64,000 nucleotides of DNA from Pratylenchus scribneri (GCA_030063045.1 JAQSEB010000041.1:1054001-1118000), one strand, 5' to 3'. Shown: positions 13,801 through 24,030, counted from the stretch's first letter. Notes: generated by a model from the letters alone, not told the origin. Translations and numbers: made by a program.

Positions 13801-16800
13801 GCAATTTAGCCTGGCATTCGGTGAAATTCGCAAATGCCGCGCAGGCTTCTGCAATCATTCGAGGCTGTTTTATGACCGAAAGGGGATGCTGAAAATGGGG
13901 AAATTAATGAATGCAAGGATGAGACTCACAACTTGTCGACGGGCCATCTTGACGCCGTTTCAAATAACTCATCAAGGAATGAACCAATTTTGATGATTTT
14001 AGTATCAAATTAAAGGGCAGACTTTTGGCTATCAAATGAAATTAATTTTATTTAAATTGGTTCAGTATTGATGAAATTATGGCCAAAAAACGATGAAAAT
14101 TTCGCAAATCCATAGAAAGTCTTTTTAAATGTATTTTTTTTTGTCATAATTCAATCTATTTTGAGCCAATTTAAATAAAATTAATTTAATTTTGATAGTC
14201 AAAAGTCAGCTCTTTAATTTGATACTAAAATCATCAAAATTGGTTCCATCCTTGATTAGTTATTTTTAAACGGCGCCAAGTTGGCCCAACAATAAATTAG
14301 GCTGGCTGCTTTATAAATATGAAAAGGGTGAATGAAGGAAGGAAAGGGTTTTTGACCGGTTGGAATGTGCTCAACGGTTGAACGCATTGTTGGAATTGTT
14401 GTTGGAGTGATGGTGGACATTGTTGTTGTTGTTGGCCAATGTTGGCGGCGGTGGATGGAGGGGGCAGTGGACGAGCCTGCGGAATTGACGGAGGCCGACT
14501 GGGAATTGATGAAGGAGGCATTGGTGGGGGAGGTGGAGGAGGTGGTAATTGTAGGAATGAGTCAAAATTGGCTGGCATTTCCTCAGGGCATCCTTCCTCA
14601 CGGCCAATTGAATTCAACTGTAGTAATGAATTGTTAGGCATTGGTTTTTGGCCCATATCTCAACGAGGCAATTGCCAATTCGGGAAGGCAATATACCATT
14701 TTAAAGCCTAAAGTGTCCTCTACAATTTAAATTTTATAAAATCCAAGCTTTAAAAAAGTTACATGTCTTTGAGTGGAATAAACCCGAATTTGTTTGTTGG
14801 AGGAAAAGCCGCTAATTTTACAAATTTTTTTAACATTTCAAAAACAATTAGAATTGGCCACTTTTTAGAGGGCATTTAGGGCTTTCAAATGGCATATTAC
14901 CTTCCTAAATTGGTTGGTTCTTTCTTAAGCTATGGCCAAAATGAATGGTGCTCGGAGACTCAATTGCCTCTTTCAAAATGAGATGGTAAAATTTTATGTT
15001 TATTTTAATTTAAAAGGAAGATGTTCAAGTGAATGTGTGTGGATTTGAATGTGGACCAAATTTTAAAAAGTAAAATACTTAGATTAAAATAGATTCCCCA
15101 ATTGGAAGATATGGCCCATTGAAAACGACCAATAAGTTTTGGCTCTTATTAATCAATTAAAAGTAAAATTGAGAAGGAATGGTGTTTTTACCACCTAGTG
15201 GATTTCTCCCCAATTTAATTTGGATTTTGCCTTTCGGGTTCGAATCCTTTTTGGGAATAAGAACATTTTTTGCATATTTAATAAACCAAATTTAAATTCC
15301 TAATTATATCCTAGGACCCTTTAACTCATTTATTATTAATTTAAAGGTGCGGATTTTTGCCCATAAATCAGTTTTTTGAGTATAACTTTTTTGTACTTTT
15401 AGGCATTTTATAGAGCACATCGAAACGCATCGATTGATGTATAGTTTGTCTGGGTTTGACCAAAATTCAAGGTTTTAAACCGTTTAAACCCTATTTGATT
15501 TTTGGTTTAAAACTCTTTTAGTTTTGAACCAAATCCTGACAAACTATATATAAATCGACGCGTCTCGATGAGCTCTACAAATAAGCCAAATGGTTTATGG
15601 GTCTAGGATCAAGCACTAACAAGTTATACTCAAAAAACTGATTTATGGGCAAAAGAACCCAATTTTATGGGCAAAAAACCTTTTACTCTTAATTTAATTT
15701 TCATTTTTTACAATTCACATTTCACATTTATTATTTTGATTTACCATGGCAAGGAGTTCATCCAATTGACTGGCACATTTTTCTTCCTCACCCATTGCCT
15801 GTTGGCCACATTTGAATGCATCCCTCAATGAATAGAATGCTTTGCACAATTGGGCTGGCCCATTTGTGCCACCTTGCAGAATTGCCCTATGAAAATAGTA
15901 AATGGCAAATTTTATTATTTTGGAAAATTGTGGAAATCCCAACACAGAAAAGCATCTAGTCTACTCTTTTGGCCATATCTCGAGAAGGAAGCAACCAATT
16001 CAAAAAGGCGATATGCCATTTGAAAGCCCTAAATGTCCTCTAAAAAGTGGCTTTTCTAAATGTTTTTGAAATGTTAAAACAATTTGTAAAAATAAGCGGC
16101 TTTTCCTCAAATAGACAAATATTCGGGTTTATTCCATTCAAAGACATGTAACTTTTTTGAAAGCCTGAATTTTATAAAATTTAAATAGGCCACTTTGTAG
16201 AGGACACTTTGGGCTTTCCAATGCTTCCAAAATTGGCAATTGCCTCGTTGAGCTATGAAAAAAACACCCCCAACTGACCCAACAGCATGACCAAGTGCTT
16301 CGACCGGAGCTTGGCATTGCGAAATGGATGTGGCCGATTGAAGGAGACAATTTGAGGGGAATTTGCCGACGGCAATGGCACGTGAATGGGCACAAATTGG
16401 GGCGAGGCCAACTCTATGGATATAATTTAATTGAAAAGGGAAGGATGGAAGGAGAAAAGTTCAACTTGGCCTTGGCCCCGTTTAAAATAACTCATCAAAG
16501 AATGAATTCAAATTAAAGAGCAGAGACTTTTGGCTATCAAAAAAAAATTAATTTTATTTATGTAATTTGATCCAGAATTGATGGAGTCGGCAAGGGACAT
16601 TTCCGTCTCGCCACTTCCGTCTCAGCGATTTTGACGAGCTGCAGCTCGCCACCAAATTAACCAATTTAAATGATCTAAAGTGCATTTAATAGCTCTAATT
16701 ATTGGCTATTCATTGATATATTATCATCCAGAAATGTAAAGTTTTGGCCAAGTTGTGGCCAAAAATTAGGAAAAATCGCCTCTATTTTTGTATTTATGGC

Positions 16801-19800
16801 CATAACTTGGCCAGAACTTTACTGTTTTGGATGAACAATATATCAATAGATTGCTAATACTTAGGGCTATTAAATACATTTTAGATCATTTAAATTGGTT
16901 AAATGGTTGATGAGCTATAGTTCGACAAAGTCGCTGAGACGGAAATGACCCCAACCGGATGGAGTTGTGCCAAAAAAAAACATTTAAAATAGCCTTTATT
17001 ATGGATTGCATTAGTTTTTTGAACATAATTCCATCAATTCTGAGTGAGCCAATTTAAATAAAATTAATATTAATTGATAGCCAAAAGTCTGCTCTTTAAT
17101 TTGATACTAAAATCTACAAAATTGGGTTCAGTCCTTGAGGAGTTATTTTACATTGCGCTAAGCTAGTCTCCGATGCGAAAATTGCACGAACCGTGCCAAT
17201 CCATTCAGCGGGGAATTCAATGCACATTTTGTGCCACCTTTTTGTGTGCCAACACCGAACACTCGAGATTGGATGCAGGCATCGTAACGATCGAAGAGGG
17301 CACAAACCGGTTGGAGCAGGGAGGATTGATTGGAAAGAAGGGCACCAAGTGAGGGGAGACGCTGCAGGCGAGCGGGCAAATCCGCCAATTCGGCGAGACA
17401 AAGCATGCCAGTTTCCTAGAAATTGCATTATAGGTTGTTTTTCTTGGATTCATTATTTGCCAAATTTTGCCACACTTTGGCCAATATTTCTAGACAGTTT
17501 TTTAAAATATTAATTAAACTTTTATCCTTGGGGGAAATTTGAAATTGGATGGAGACATTTTGAGGTTCTTTTTCCATTACCTAATTTATTTTTTTTTGCC
17601 CCAATGGCTACCCCAAATTTTTCTTGACCAATATTTCAGCAATCTTTTTATTAAAACTTTTTATCAGTGGATGGGTTAGCCTCTTTCTAGAATATTAAAA
17701 CGATTAAACCAAAAACATAATTACCACCTCAGAAATGTTATGGAAAAATGTTTGGAAACTCTCCGATTTTGGCCTATTTTTTTTCGCTTTTTTTGGAGCA
17801 TAATTTTTTGCTTATTTCAAATCAATTCTTTCTCCAATTAATCATTTTAAATATAGAAGAACAAAATTTGCTAATTTTAAAGATAAATATTCAAATTAAA
17901 ATTGGTGAACTTTCGAATAATTCTACATGAAGCTGAGTGAGCCAATTTTTTTTGGGGCAAATATGGCCGCCAAATCTAATTTGCTTAAGCCCAATTTATT
18001 TGTTTTCTTCATTTCCAAGAATCCCAATTCTAATTTTTTTTTAAATTTCAATTTCCAAAATTCAAACACCCACTTCCTGATCCGCCGAACATGGACTGTG
18101 TGCAGGCCGAAATGGGAATTGTTCCCTATTATTTTGTCCTGAAGGTCGATCATTAATATTGTTGGCCGCCTCCTTTTGTTGATAACATTGTCGGGCAATA
18201 GCCTCGTCATTCAATTGTTCCTAAACGAATGAATTAGTAGTACAAACATCGTATATTATATTTCAGATATGCCCCCAATTTGTTGCCATTTAAAATAACT
18301 CATCAAATAATGAACCAATTTTGATGAATTTTATATAAAATTAAAGAGCAGACTTTTGGCTATAAAATGAAATTAATTTTATTTAAATTGGTTCAGAATT
18401 GATGGAATTATGACTAAAAAATCATTGAAAATTTCGCCAATTCATTGTAAATTAAGTAGTTTTTTGGTTATTTACTTCATCATTTCTGAACCAATTTAAA
18501 TAAAATTAATATCTTTGGATACCCAAAAGTCTTCTCTTTAATTGTATAATAAACTCATTAAAATTGGTTGATCTTTTATTAATGAGGTATTATAAAAAAA
18601 GACGACAAGTAAATCAGCTTCGTCATATTCCCCTTTCTGCTGAATTTGCCTGAATCCCAATCACAGCTTCCTGAATTTCAATGGGGCAAATTTCGTTCAA
18701 TGTCCGCAGGGCACAATCCCAATTTTTACTGAATATTTCCAAAATGTCGCACGTTGAATTTGCTTGAATTGGCTAACAAAAAAAAAAAAATAATTCAAAA
18801 AATTTTCACATTTTACTAGAAATAGAATAATTGAATAAGGCCGATTGAGTTAATGAAATGTTTTTTGGCCATATCTCGTAGAAGGAAGCAACCAATTCAG
18901 AAAGGCGATATGCCATTTGAACGCCCTAAATGTCCTCTAAAAAGTGGCCAATTCTAATTTGTTTTTTGAAATGTTAAAACAATTTGTAAAATAATCGGCT
19001 TTTCCTAAAACAAATTCGAATTAGGATTTATTTCATATAAAGACATGTAACTTTTTTAAAGCCTGGATTTTATAAAATTTAAATTGGCCACTTTGTAGAA
19101 GACACTTTGGGCTTTCAAAAGGTATAACGCCTTCCTTAATTTTGCAATTGCTTCTTTGAGATATGGGCAAAATACAATAGGTACTAAATTATCCCCGAAA
19201 CCCTAGTCATTCCTCCTTTTCACCTTTTGATGGCATTTTTTGCCTTCTCTCTTGGCCAATTCCTCAAAGCATTTCCGGCCTTCTGTTCCAGTGAACACGT
19301 CCAAACGATCGCAAATCTGTTAAACACAAAATTTATAAAAATGTCAAAAAGCGCACTTTTGCCAAAATTGGTGCGGCCAATTCCTCCTCCCCTTCCTTAT
19401 TTGCTTGATTTTGGCAAACGCTTTCGGCTCCATTGAACATGGAAATGGCATCCCACGGTGATGGAGACTCTTCTTCCATCATTGTTGTAGTGGCTTCCGT
19501 TGTTTCCGTCAAAATTGCCCCAAAAGTTGTGGTTTTCCCCTCTTCCTCCCTATTTTCCTCTTCTTCCATTGATTCATTCCCTTCCGCCGCCACTTCCGTT
19601 TCGGACGATGTGCCAATATTATTATTTGGCGAATTGTCCAGCTGGCATTCCAGTTCCTGGGCCCAATGTTCACTCTCTTGATGCAATGGGGCCAACTTAA
19701 AAAAAATTGGCCATAAAAATAACAAAGCGATTGACACAATTTGGCTCCGTTTATCATAATTCATCAAGGACCAAATTAATTTCAATGATTTTAGCAGCAA

Positions 19801-22800
19801 ATTAAAGAACAGACTTTTGAGTATAAAATGAAATTATTTGAATTGTTTCGAAAATGATGGAATTATGCCAAAAAAAGCATACAAAATGGCTTTAAAATGG
19901 ATTATCAAATTTCTGTTGTTTTTTGGCCATAACTCCATCAATTCTGAACCAATTTAAATAAAATTAGTATCATTGGATAGCCAAAAGTCTGCTCTTTAAT
20001 TTGATATCAAAATTATTAAAATTAATTCATTCCTTAATGAGTTATTTTAAATGGTGACAAGTTGCTCCAGAATTTTGCTGAATGCCAATGCCAACCATTT
20101 CCAAAGCCGAATCGGCACATTCAGCAGGAGGCGATGACTCCAAACAGCGAAAATGAGCAGAAGATTGGGCCAAAAGTGAGCAAGGCATTGAAATGTTTAG
20201 GTCAGGCGACGATGGCATTGGACAATGTTTGGAGGCGGAAAGGCAATCTGGCTGGTCACGAAGAGCGGGACCCAACAATTCGCAGAGGAACATTTGAAGG
20301 CGAGGCCAAGGTGAGGTGGCGGCATTATTATTTGGGGCAAGAAGGAAAGGGCAACCCTGGAGAATGAGTCGACCGGATCTGGGAGGATATTCAAGAGAAA
20401 ATTATGTTGGGATTTGGGAAACCAAATAGTGGAAAGGAGTCCAACTTGATACCGTTTAAAATAACTCATCAATTATGAATCAATTTTGATAATTTAATAT
20501 CAAATTAAAGAGCAGACTTTTGGCTATTCAAAAATATTAATTTTATTTAAATTCGTTAAAAATTGATGAAGTAAATAACCAAAAAACCATTGAAAATTTC
20601 ATTAATCCATTTTAAAGGGCATTTTAATTGTTTTGGGCTTAAATTCATCAATTTCTGAATCAATTAGAGTAAAATTAATTTCATTCGATAGCCATAAGTT
20701 TATTCTTGAATTTGATACTAAATTATCAAAATTAGTTCAGTCATTGATGAGTTATTATAAACGGCGTCAAGATGGGACATATCTCCAAATATTTATGGAG
20801 GGATAACAGACTGGAGGGGACGATCAAAAAAGTCGGGCAATTGTTGGCCAATTTGTTGAATCCATTCCTCCAGTGAATTGGCTGGTGCTAATGTGGCCGT
20901 AGCAAATGGATCTACCTTAAAAATGAAGAAATTCATTCCATTCCATCAATTCGGAGAAGGGAAAGTCAGAAGTCATTACTCATTACCGCCGATAAAGCAC
21001 ATAAGTCTTTTTTTTTGGCCTATAGCTAAATGAGGCAATTGCCAATTCGGAAAGGTAATGTAAAATGTGAAAGCCTAAAGTGTCCTCTACAAATAGGCTA
21101 AATTTTATAAAAATCAAGACTTTTTAAAAATTTATATTCTTAGATTAGTTGAATAGGCAGAAAAAAAGCCCGATTAAATCTAAGAATAGGCGGAATTAAA
21201 ATCAGAACAGGCGAAATCAAAATCAGAACAGGCGGAATTAAAAATTAGAATAGGCGGAATTAAAAATCAGAATAGGCGGAATTAAAAATCAGAATAGGCG
21301 GAATTAAAAAACAGAACAGGCGGAATTAAAAATCAGAACAGGCGGAATTAAAAATCAGAACAGGCGGAATTAAAAATCAGAACAGGCGGAATTAAAAATC
21401 AGAACAGGCGGAATTAAAAATTAGAATAGGCGGAATTAAAAATCAGAACAGGCGAAATTAAAAATCAGAACAGGCGGAATTAAAAAACAGAACAGGCGGA
21501 ATTAAAAATCAGAACAGGCGGAATTAAAAATCAGAACAGGCGGAATTAAAAATCAGAACAGGCGGAATTAAAAATCAGAACAGGCGGAATTAAAAATCAG
21601 AACAGGCGAAATTAAAAATCAGAACAGGCGGAATTAAAAAACAGAACAGGCGGAATTAAAAATCAGAACAGGCGGAATTAAAAATCAGAACAGGCGGAAT
21701 TAAAAATCAGAACAGGCGGAATTAAAAATCAGAACAGGCGGAATTAAAAATCAGAACAGGCGGAATTAAAAATCAGAACAGGCGGAATTAAAAATCAGAA
21801 CAGGCGGAATTAAAAATCAGAACAGGCGAAATTAAAAATCAGAACAGGCGAAATTAAAATCAGAACAGGCGGAATTAAAAATCAGAACAGGCGGAATTAA
21901 AAATCAGAACAGGCGGAATTAAAAATCAGAACAGGCGGAATTAAAAATCAGAACAGGCGGAATTAAAAATCAGAACAGGCGGAATTAAAAATCAGAATAG
22001 GCGGAATTAAAAATTAGAATAGGCGGAATTAAAAATCAGAATAGGCGGAATTAAAAATCAGAACAGGCGGAATTAAAAATCAGAACAGGCGGAATTAAAA
22101 ATCAGAACAGGCGGAATTAAAAAACAGAACAGGCGGAATTAAAAATCAGAACAGGCGGAATTAAAAATCAGAACAGGCGAGGCGGAATTAAAAATCAGAA
22201 CAGGCGAAATTAAAAATCAGAACAGGCGGAATTAAAATCAGAACAGGCGAAATCAAAATCAGAACAGGCGGAATTAAAAATTAGAATCGGCGGAATTAAA
22301 AATCAGAACAGGCGGAATTAAAAATCAGAACAGGCGGAATTAAAAAACAGAACAGGCGGAATTAAAAATCAGAACAGGCGGAATTAAAAATTAGAATAGG
22401 CGGAATTAAAAATCAGAACAGGCGAAATTAAAAATCAGAACAGGCGGAATTAAAAAACAGAACAGGCGGAATTAAAAATCAGAACAGGCGGAATTAAAAA
22501 TCAGAACAGGCGGAATTAAAAATCAGAACAGGCGGAATTAAAAATCAGAACAGGCGGAATTAAAAATCAGAACAGGCGGAATTAAAAATCAGAACAGGCG
22601 GAATTAAAAATCAGAACAGGCGGAATTAAAAATCAGAACAGGCGAAATTAAAAATCAGAACAGGCGAAATTAAAATCAGAACAGGCGGAATTAAAAATCA
22701 GAACAGGCGGAATTAAAAATCAGAACAGGCGGAATTAAAAATCAGAACAGGCGGAATTAAAAATCAGAACAGGCGGAATTAAAAATCAGAACAGGCGGAA

Positions 22801-23630
22801 TTAAAAATCAGAATAGGCGGAATTAAAAATTAGAATAGGCGGAATTAAAAATCAGAATAGGCGGAATTAAAAATCAGAACAGGCGGAATTAAAAATCAGA
22901 ACAGGCGGAATTAAAAATCAGAACAGGCGGAATTAAAAATCAGAACAGGCGGAATTAAAAATCAGAACAGGCGGAATTAAAAATCAGAACAGGCGAGGCG
23001 GAATTAAAAATCAGAACAGGCGAAATTAAAAATCAGAACAGGCGAAATTAAAATCAGAACAGGCGGAATTAAAAATCAGAACAGGCGGAATTAAAAATCA
23101 GAACAGGCGGAATTAAAAATCAGAACAGGCGGAATTATTTTTTTATTGTTGATGAGTGGAATAAATCCTAATTCGAATTTGTATAAGGAAAAGTCGCTAA
23201 TTTTACAAATTGCTTAAGAGTTCAAAACAAATTAAAAAATCCATTTTTAGAGGACATTTAGGGCTTTCAAATGGCATAATGCCTTCCTGAATTGGTCATT
23301 TCCTTCTCGAACCATGGCCAAATGAATACTCTCATTCCCATTCATTTATACCTCCATTATTCCACTTCCATTGTTGTTGGCGTTGGTATTTCCCAAAGGT
23401 GCTTTTCGTTCATCCGCTCCATCCTCACAATCCGGCTCCCCATCGCCAACCCAGTCGGCTGGAATACAATTCCCTAGGCCGGGACAAATGAACGAATCTG
23501 GGGCACAATTTAAGGTGGAATTGACGCCATTCTTGACATCATTTAATGCAAATGAATTGGAGAAAAGTAGGGAAATAATAATGAAGAGCAAGACAGATGA
23601 AATAGAATTATTGTTGTTAACCGAGACCAT
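1839..23630 (-). CDS. 27-exon secreted or GPI-anchored LDLa plus cysteine-module protein
   Basis: I read 27 exons on the complement: 23630-23352, 20915-20808, 20356-20096, 19695-19357, 19316-19224, 18772-18665, 18220-18074, 17415-17192, 16413-16279, 15886-15745, 14617-14357, 13888-13715, 12485-12224, 11782-11673, 11596-11549, 10559-10502, 10451-10382, 9755-9668, 9618-9385, 9330-9302, 7955-7781, 7328-7056, 6277-6074, 5344-5273, 4755-4585, 3026-2778, 2057-1839. All phases agree and give 4533 nt (1510 residues). Residues 1-28 form a signal peptide; 42-74 an LDLa module; then repeated modules with pairs such as ACAAFANFTECQ, CLRRVTHQPELREC and DCGPDALEF, resembling nematode DUF19/CPG4-type cysteine domains. 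Exon 4 is an acidic Ser/Thr/Glu linker and exon 11 has a polyproline run. The C-terminus (GGGGSEM, then a hydrophobic tail to the stop) looks like a GPI signal, though a short membrane anchor is possible. Least certain are the ends of exons 3, 6 and 15. The function is unknown; an extracellular or eggshell/cuticle role is inference only. Confidence 0.8.
2205..2735. repeat. Family C palindromic element
   Basis: This imperfect inverted repeat fills the last intron (2058-2777). The arms read roughly gaaaagnttataacggttcaat and its complement. The centre is rich in gttttaaaccgttt-type motifs, and the arms contain the recurrent atcgatagatct segment. It is a MITE-like element with no coding capacity. 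Confidence 0.65.
3076..4490. repeat. Family B palindromic element followed by tandem degenerate right arms
   Basis: A family B copy (3076-3381) begins ttttggccatatctcgagaa and carries the markers aaatgtcctctaaaaagtgg and agaggacactttgggctt. After it, the right-arm segment (gaggacactt ... gttgagatatg) recurs about four more times, near 3490, 3690, 4020, 4210 and 4400. It lies in the intron between exons 25 and 26 of the minus-strand gene. Confidence 0.65.
4816..5190. repeat. Family C element with 28-bp tandem core
   Basis: The left arm (gaaaagattataacggttca) at 4832 leads into three to four tandem copies of a unit like aaccataaaaccggttcaaa at 4945-5060, then a complementary arm with a ctcgtcgagatctattgatt segment. 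It lies in the intron 4756-5272. Confidence 0.6.
5750..5872. repeat. Short G/C-rich inverted-repeat element
   Basis: The ends are agagttggacccccggggac and the near-complement ending ccccggggatcactct. The interior is full of ccccgaa motifs. It is clearly richer in G+C than the surrounding intron (5345-6073). Confidence 0.5.
6340..6686. mobile_element. Family A palindromic MITE
   Basis: Full-length inverted repeat. The family consensus end is ttggcgccgtttaaaataac followed by tcatcaaggaatgaaccaat, repeated in reverse complement at the far end. Markers are agagcagacttttggctat and its complement. The ends of this copy are diverged. It lies in intron 6278-7055 next to a family B copy. Confidence 0.7.
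6722..7030. mobile_element. Family B palindromic MITE
   Basis: The copy runs from ttcatatctcaacgaggcga to ttcttgagatatggccaaaa, with both arm markers (cctctacaaatt, tttttagaggaaattt). It abuts the donor side of exon 7328-7056. Confidence 0.7.
7404..7736. mobile_element. Family A palindromic MITE
   Basis: The left end is tttggcgccgtttaaaataa and the right end gggcgctaggttgac. It nearly fills intron 7329-7780. Confidence 0.7.
8097..8431. mobile_element. Family A palindromic MITE
   Basis: The copy runs from aacttgacgccgtttataat to gttattataaacggcgccaa. It lies in intron 7956-9301. Confidence 0.7.
8787..9194. mobile_element. Inverted-repeat element with agggttaattaccc termini
   Basis: A perfect 14-bp terminal inverted repeat (agggttaattaccc / gggtaattaaccct) bounds about 408 bp. 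The left arm is rich in gggtaacg/tacccgcggg motifs and the right arm in taccctacccgcataccc. The centre is AT-rich. It lies in the same intron as the 8097-8431 element. Confidence 0.6.
9888..10190. mobile_element. Family B palindromic MITE
   Basis: Both arm markers are present (gtgtcctctacaaagtgac; ccactttttagaggacattt). It occupies most of intron 9756-10381. A run of ten G follows at 10368-10376. Confidence 0.7.
10602..10901. mobile_element. Family B palindromic MITE
   Basis: The copy runs from ggctatatctcgagaaggaa to cgttgagatatggccaaa. It lies in intron 10560-11548. Confidence 0.7.
10958..11478. mobile_element. Family A-like element with a GAT/ATC hairpin inside
   Basis: The arms (ctgggcgacggcgcttgtag and its complement near 11440-11478) enclose family A body sequence on both sides. 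The centre (about 11182-11345) is a second palindrome: gattggcccctacgtgggaa, a gatgatgaagaag-type run, then the mirror atcatcatcttc run and ttcccacgtaggggctaatc. Confidence 0.6.
11850..12182. mobile_element. Family A palindromic MITE
   Basis: The copy runs from ccttgacgccgtttttaata to caaatcgcgccaagttgg. It fills most of intron 11783-12223. Confidence 0.7.
13010..13450. repeat. Tandem array, 36-bp unit, about 12 copies
   Basis: Near-identical units contain aaaactataattttaggttt and ttaaaccggt. Because 36 is a multiple of three, a spurious 164-codon frame crosses it. It lies in intron 12486-13714 within family C-like (gttttaaaccggtt) sequence at about 12520-13500. Confidence 0.9.
13941..14289. 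mobile_element. Family A palindromic MITE
   Basis: The termini extend beyond the core: gggccatcttgacgccgttt on the left matches the complement of aaacggcgccaagttggccc on the right. It fills intron 13889-14356 almost completely. Confidence 0.75.
14641..14942. mobile_element. Family B palindromic MITE
   Basis: The copy runs from tttttggcccatatctcaac to ttcttaagctatggccaaaa, beginning about 20 bp from the acceptor of exon 14617-14357. Confidence 0.7.
15340..15690. repeat. Family C-like palindrome
   Basis: The arms are gcccataaatcagttttttg with its complement caaaaaactgatttatgggc. They enclose gcatcgattgatgtatag and its mirror and gttttaaaccgtttaaaccc core sequence. It lies in intron 14618-15744. 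Confidence 0.65.
15967..16262. mobile_element. Family B palindromic MITE
   Basis: The copy runs from ttttggccatatctcgagaa to cgttgagctatgaaa. Its right end lies 16 bp from the splice donor of exon 16413-16279. Confidence 0.7.
16461..17165. mobile_element. Family A MITE interrupted by a family D element
   Basis: Family A arms lie at 16461-16587 and 16966-17165. The body is split by the insertion at 16588-16957. Confidence 0.75.
16588..16957. mobile_element. Family D palindromic MITE nested in family A, 8-bp target duplication
   Basis: A 370-bp inverted repeat has ends cggcaagggacatttccgtc and the complement of cggttggggtcatttccgtc. It is flanked by the direct repeat gatggagt at 16580-16587 and 16958-16965. 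The arms contain gacgagctgcagctc and gttttggccaagttgtggcc. Family is unassigned; the 8-bp duplication fits hAT- or MULE-type mobilisation. Confidence 0.8.
18271..18611. mobile_element. Family A palindromic MITE
   Basis: The copy runs from aatttgttgccatttaaaat to aaagacgacaagt and constitutes most of intron 18221-18664. Confidence 0.7.
18863..19172. mobile_element. Family B palindromic MITE
   Basis: The copy runs from ttttggccatatctcgtaga to tgagatatgggcaaa. It lies in intron 18773-19223. Confidence 0.7.
19733..20062. mobile_element. Family A palindromic MITE
   Basis: The copy runs from atttggctccgtttatcata to ttttaaatggtgacaagttg. Its right end overlaps the putative end of exon 3 (20096-20060), which makes that splice site uncertain. 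Confidence 0.7.
20440..20773. mobile_element. Family A palindromic MITE
   Basis: The copy runs from aacttgataccgtttaaaat to tattataaacggcgtcaaga. It fills most of intron 20357-20807. Confidence 0.7.
21010..23322. mobile_element. Family B MITE split by a tandem array
   Basis: One arm (21010-21130, with agtgtcctctacaaatag) and the other (23150-23322, with tttttagaggacatttaggg) flank the array at 21190-23139. The array therefore grew inside, or was inserted into, a family B copy in intron 1 of the LDLa gene. Confidence 0.7.
21190..23139. repeat. Tandem array, 22-bp unit, about 88 copies
   Basis: The unit is cagaacaggcggaattaaaa plus at. Variants (gaatagg, ggcgaaatt, aaaaaaca, and a gaggcgg insertion at about 22178 and 22992) recur in the same order roughly every 0.8-1.0 kb, indicating higher-order duplication. 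Confidence 0.95.
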
Positions 23631-23769
23631 GATTAACTGCTGAAAGTAGGATAAATTTAATATTGAAGAGGATTGAACGGAGTTTTTTAATGGAAAAATG
23701 GATAAAGGAAGGGATGAAGTTATTTTTTTGAAACAAATTACTGTATTTCCTTTAGAATTCTTCTGTATA

Positions 23770-24030
23770 CTAGATGATAAAAGTGGGAATAAAGTTGGGA
23801 AAAAATAACTTCTGAGTGGATTCGAACCGATGACCAACAAATTTTTCAAAATTGATGGGTCCTCGCTTAGTGCTGAAAATTTTTGATTCAAATTACTGTA
23901 TTTCCTTTAGAAATGTACTTTAGAATGGGTAAAAATGAATAAAAGTGGGAATAAAGGATGGAAAAAAAATAACTTTCTCTGAGCGGATTCGAACCATTGA
24001 CCCCCAAATTAAAAGTGAAGGGTCCTCATT
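23770..24030 (-). repeat. Two copies of a SINE-like repeat with a tRNA B-box motif
   Basis: Two direct copies share attactgtatttcctttaga on the plus strand and, further on, cggattcgaacc, whose complement ggttcgaatccg matches the RNA polymerase III B box. Related copies sit at 30525-30690 and 33065-33255. I see no convincing A box in these copies. Confidence 0.5.

Noticed and set aside
14365..14711. Plus-strand Val/Gly-rich frames
   Set aside because: They are the antisense of the proline-rich exon 14617-14357, whose acceptor, donor and phases fit the minus-strand gene.
19433..19700. Plus-strand Ser-rich frames
   Set aside because: They are the antisense of acidic exon 4 (19695-19357) of the LDLa gene.
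21190..23139. CRISPR array
   Set aside because: The units are contiguous 22-bp tandem repeats with no unique spacers, in a eukaryotic intron.
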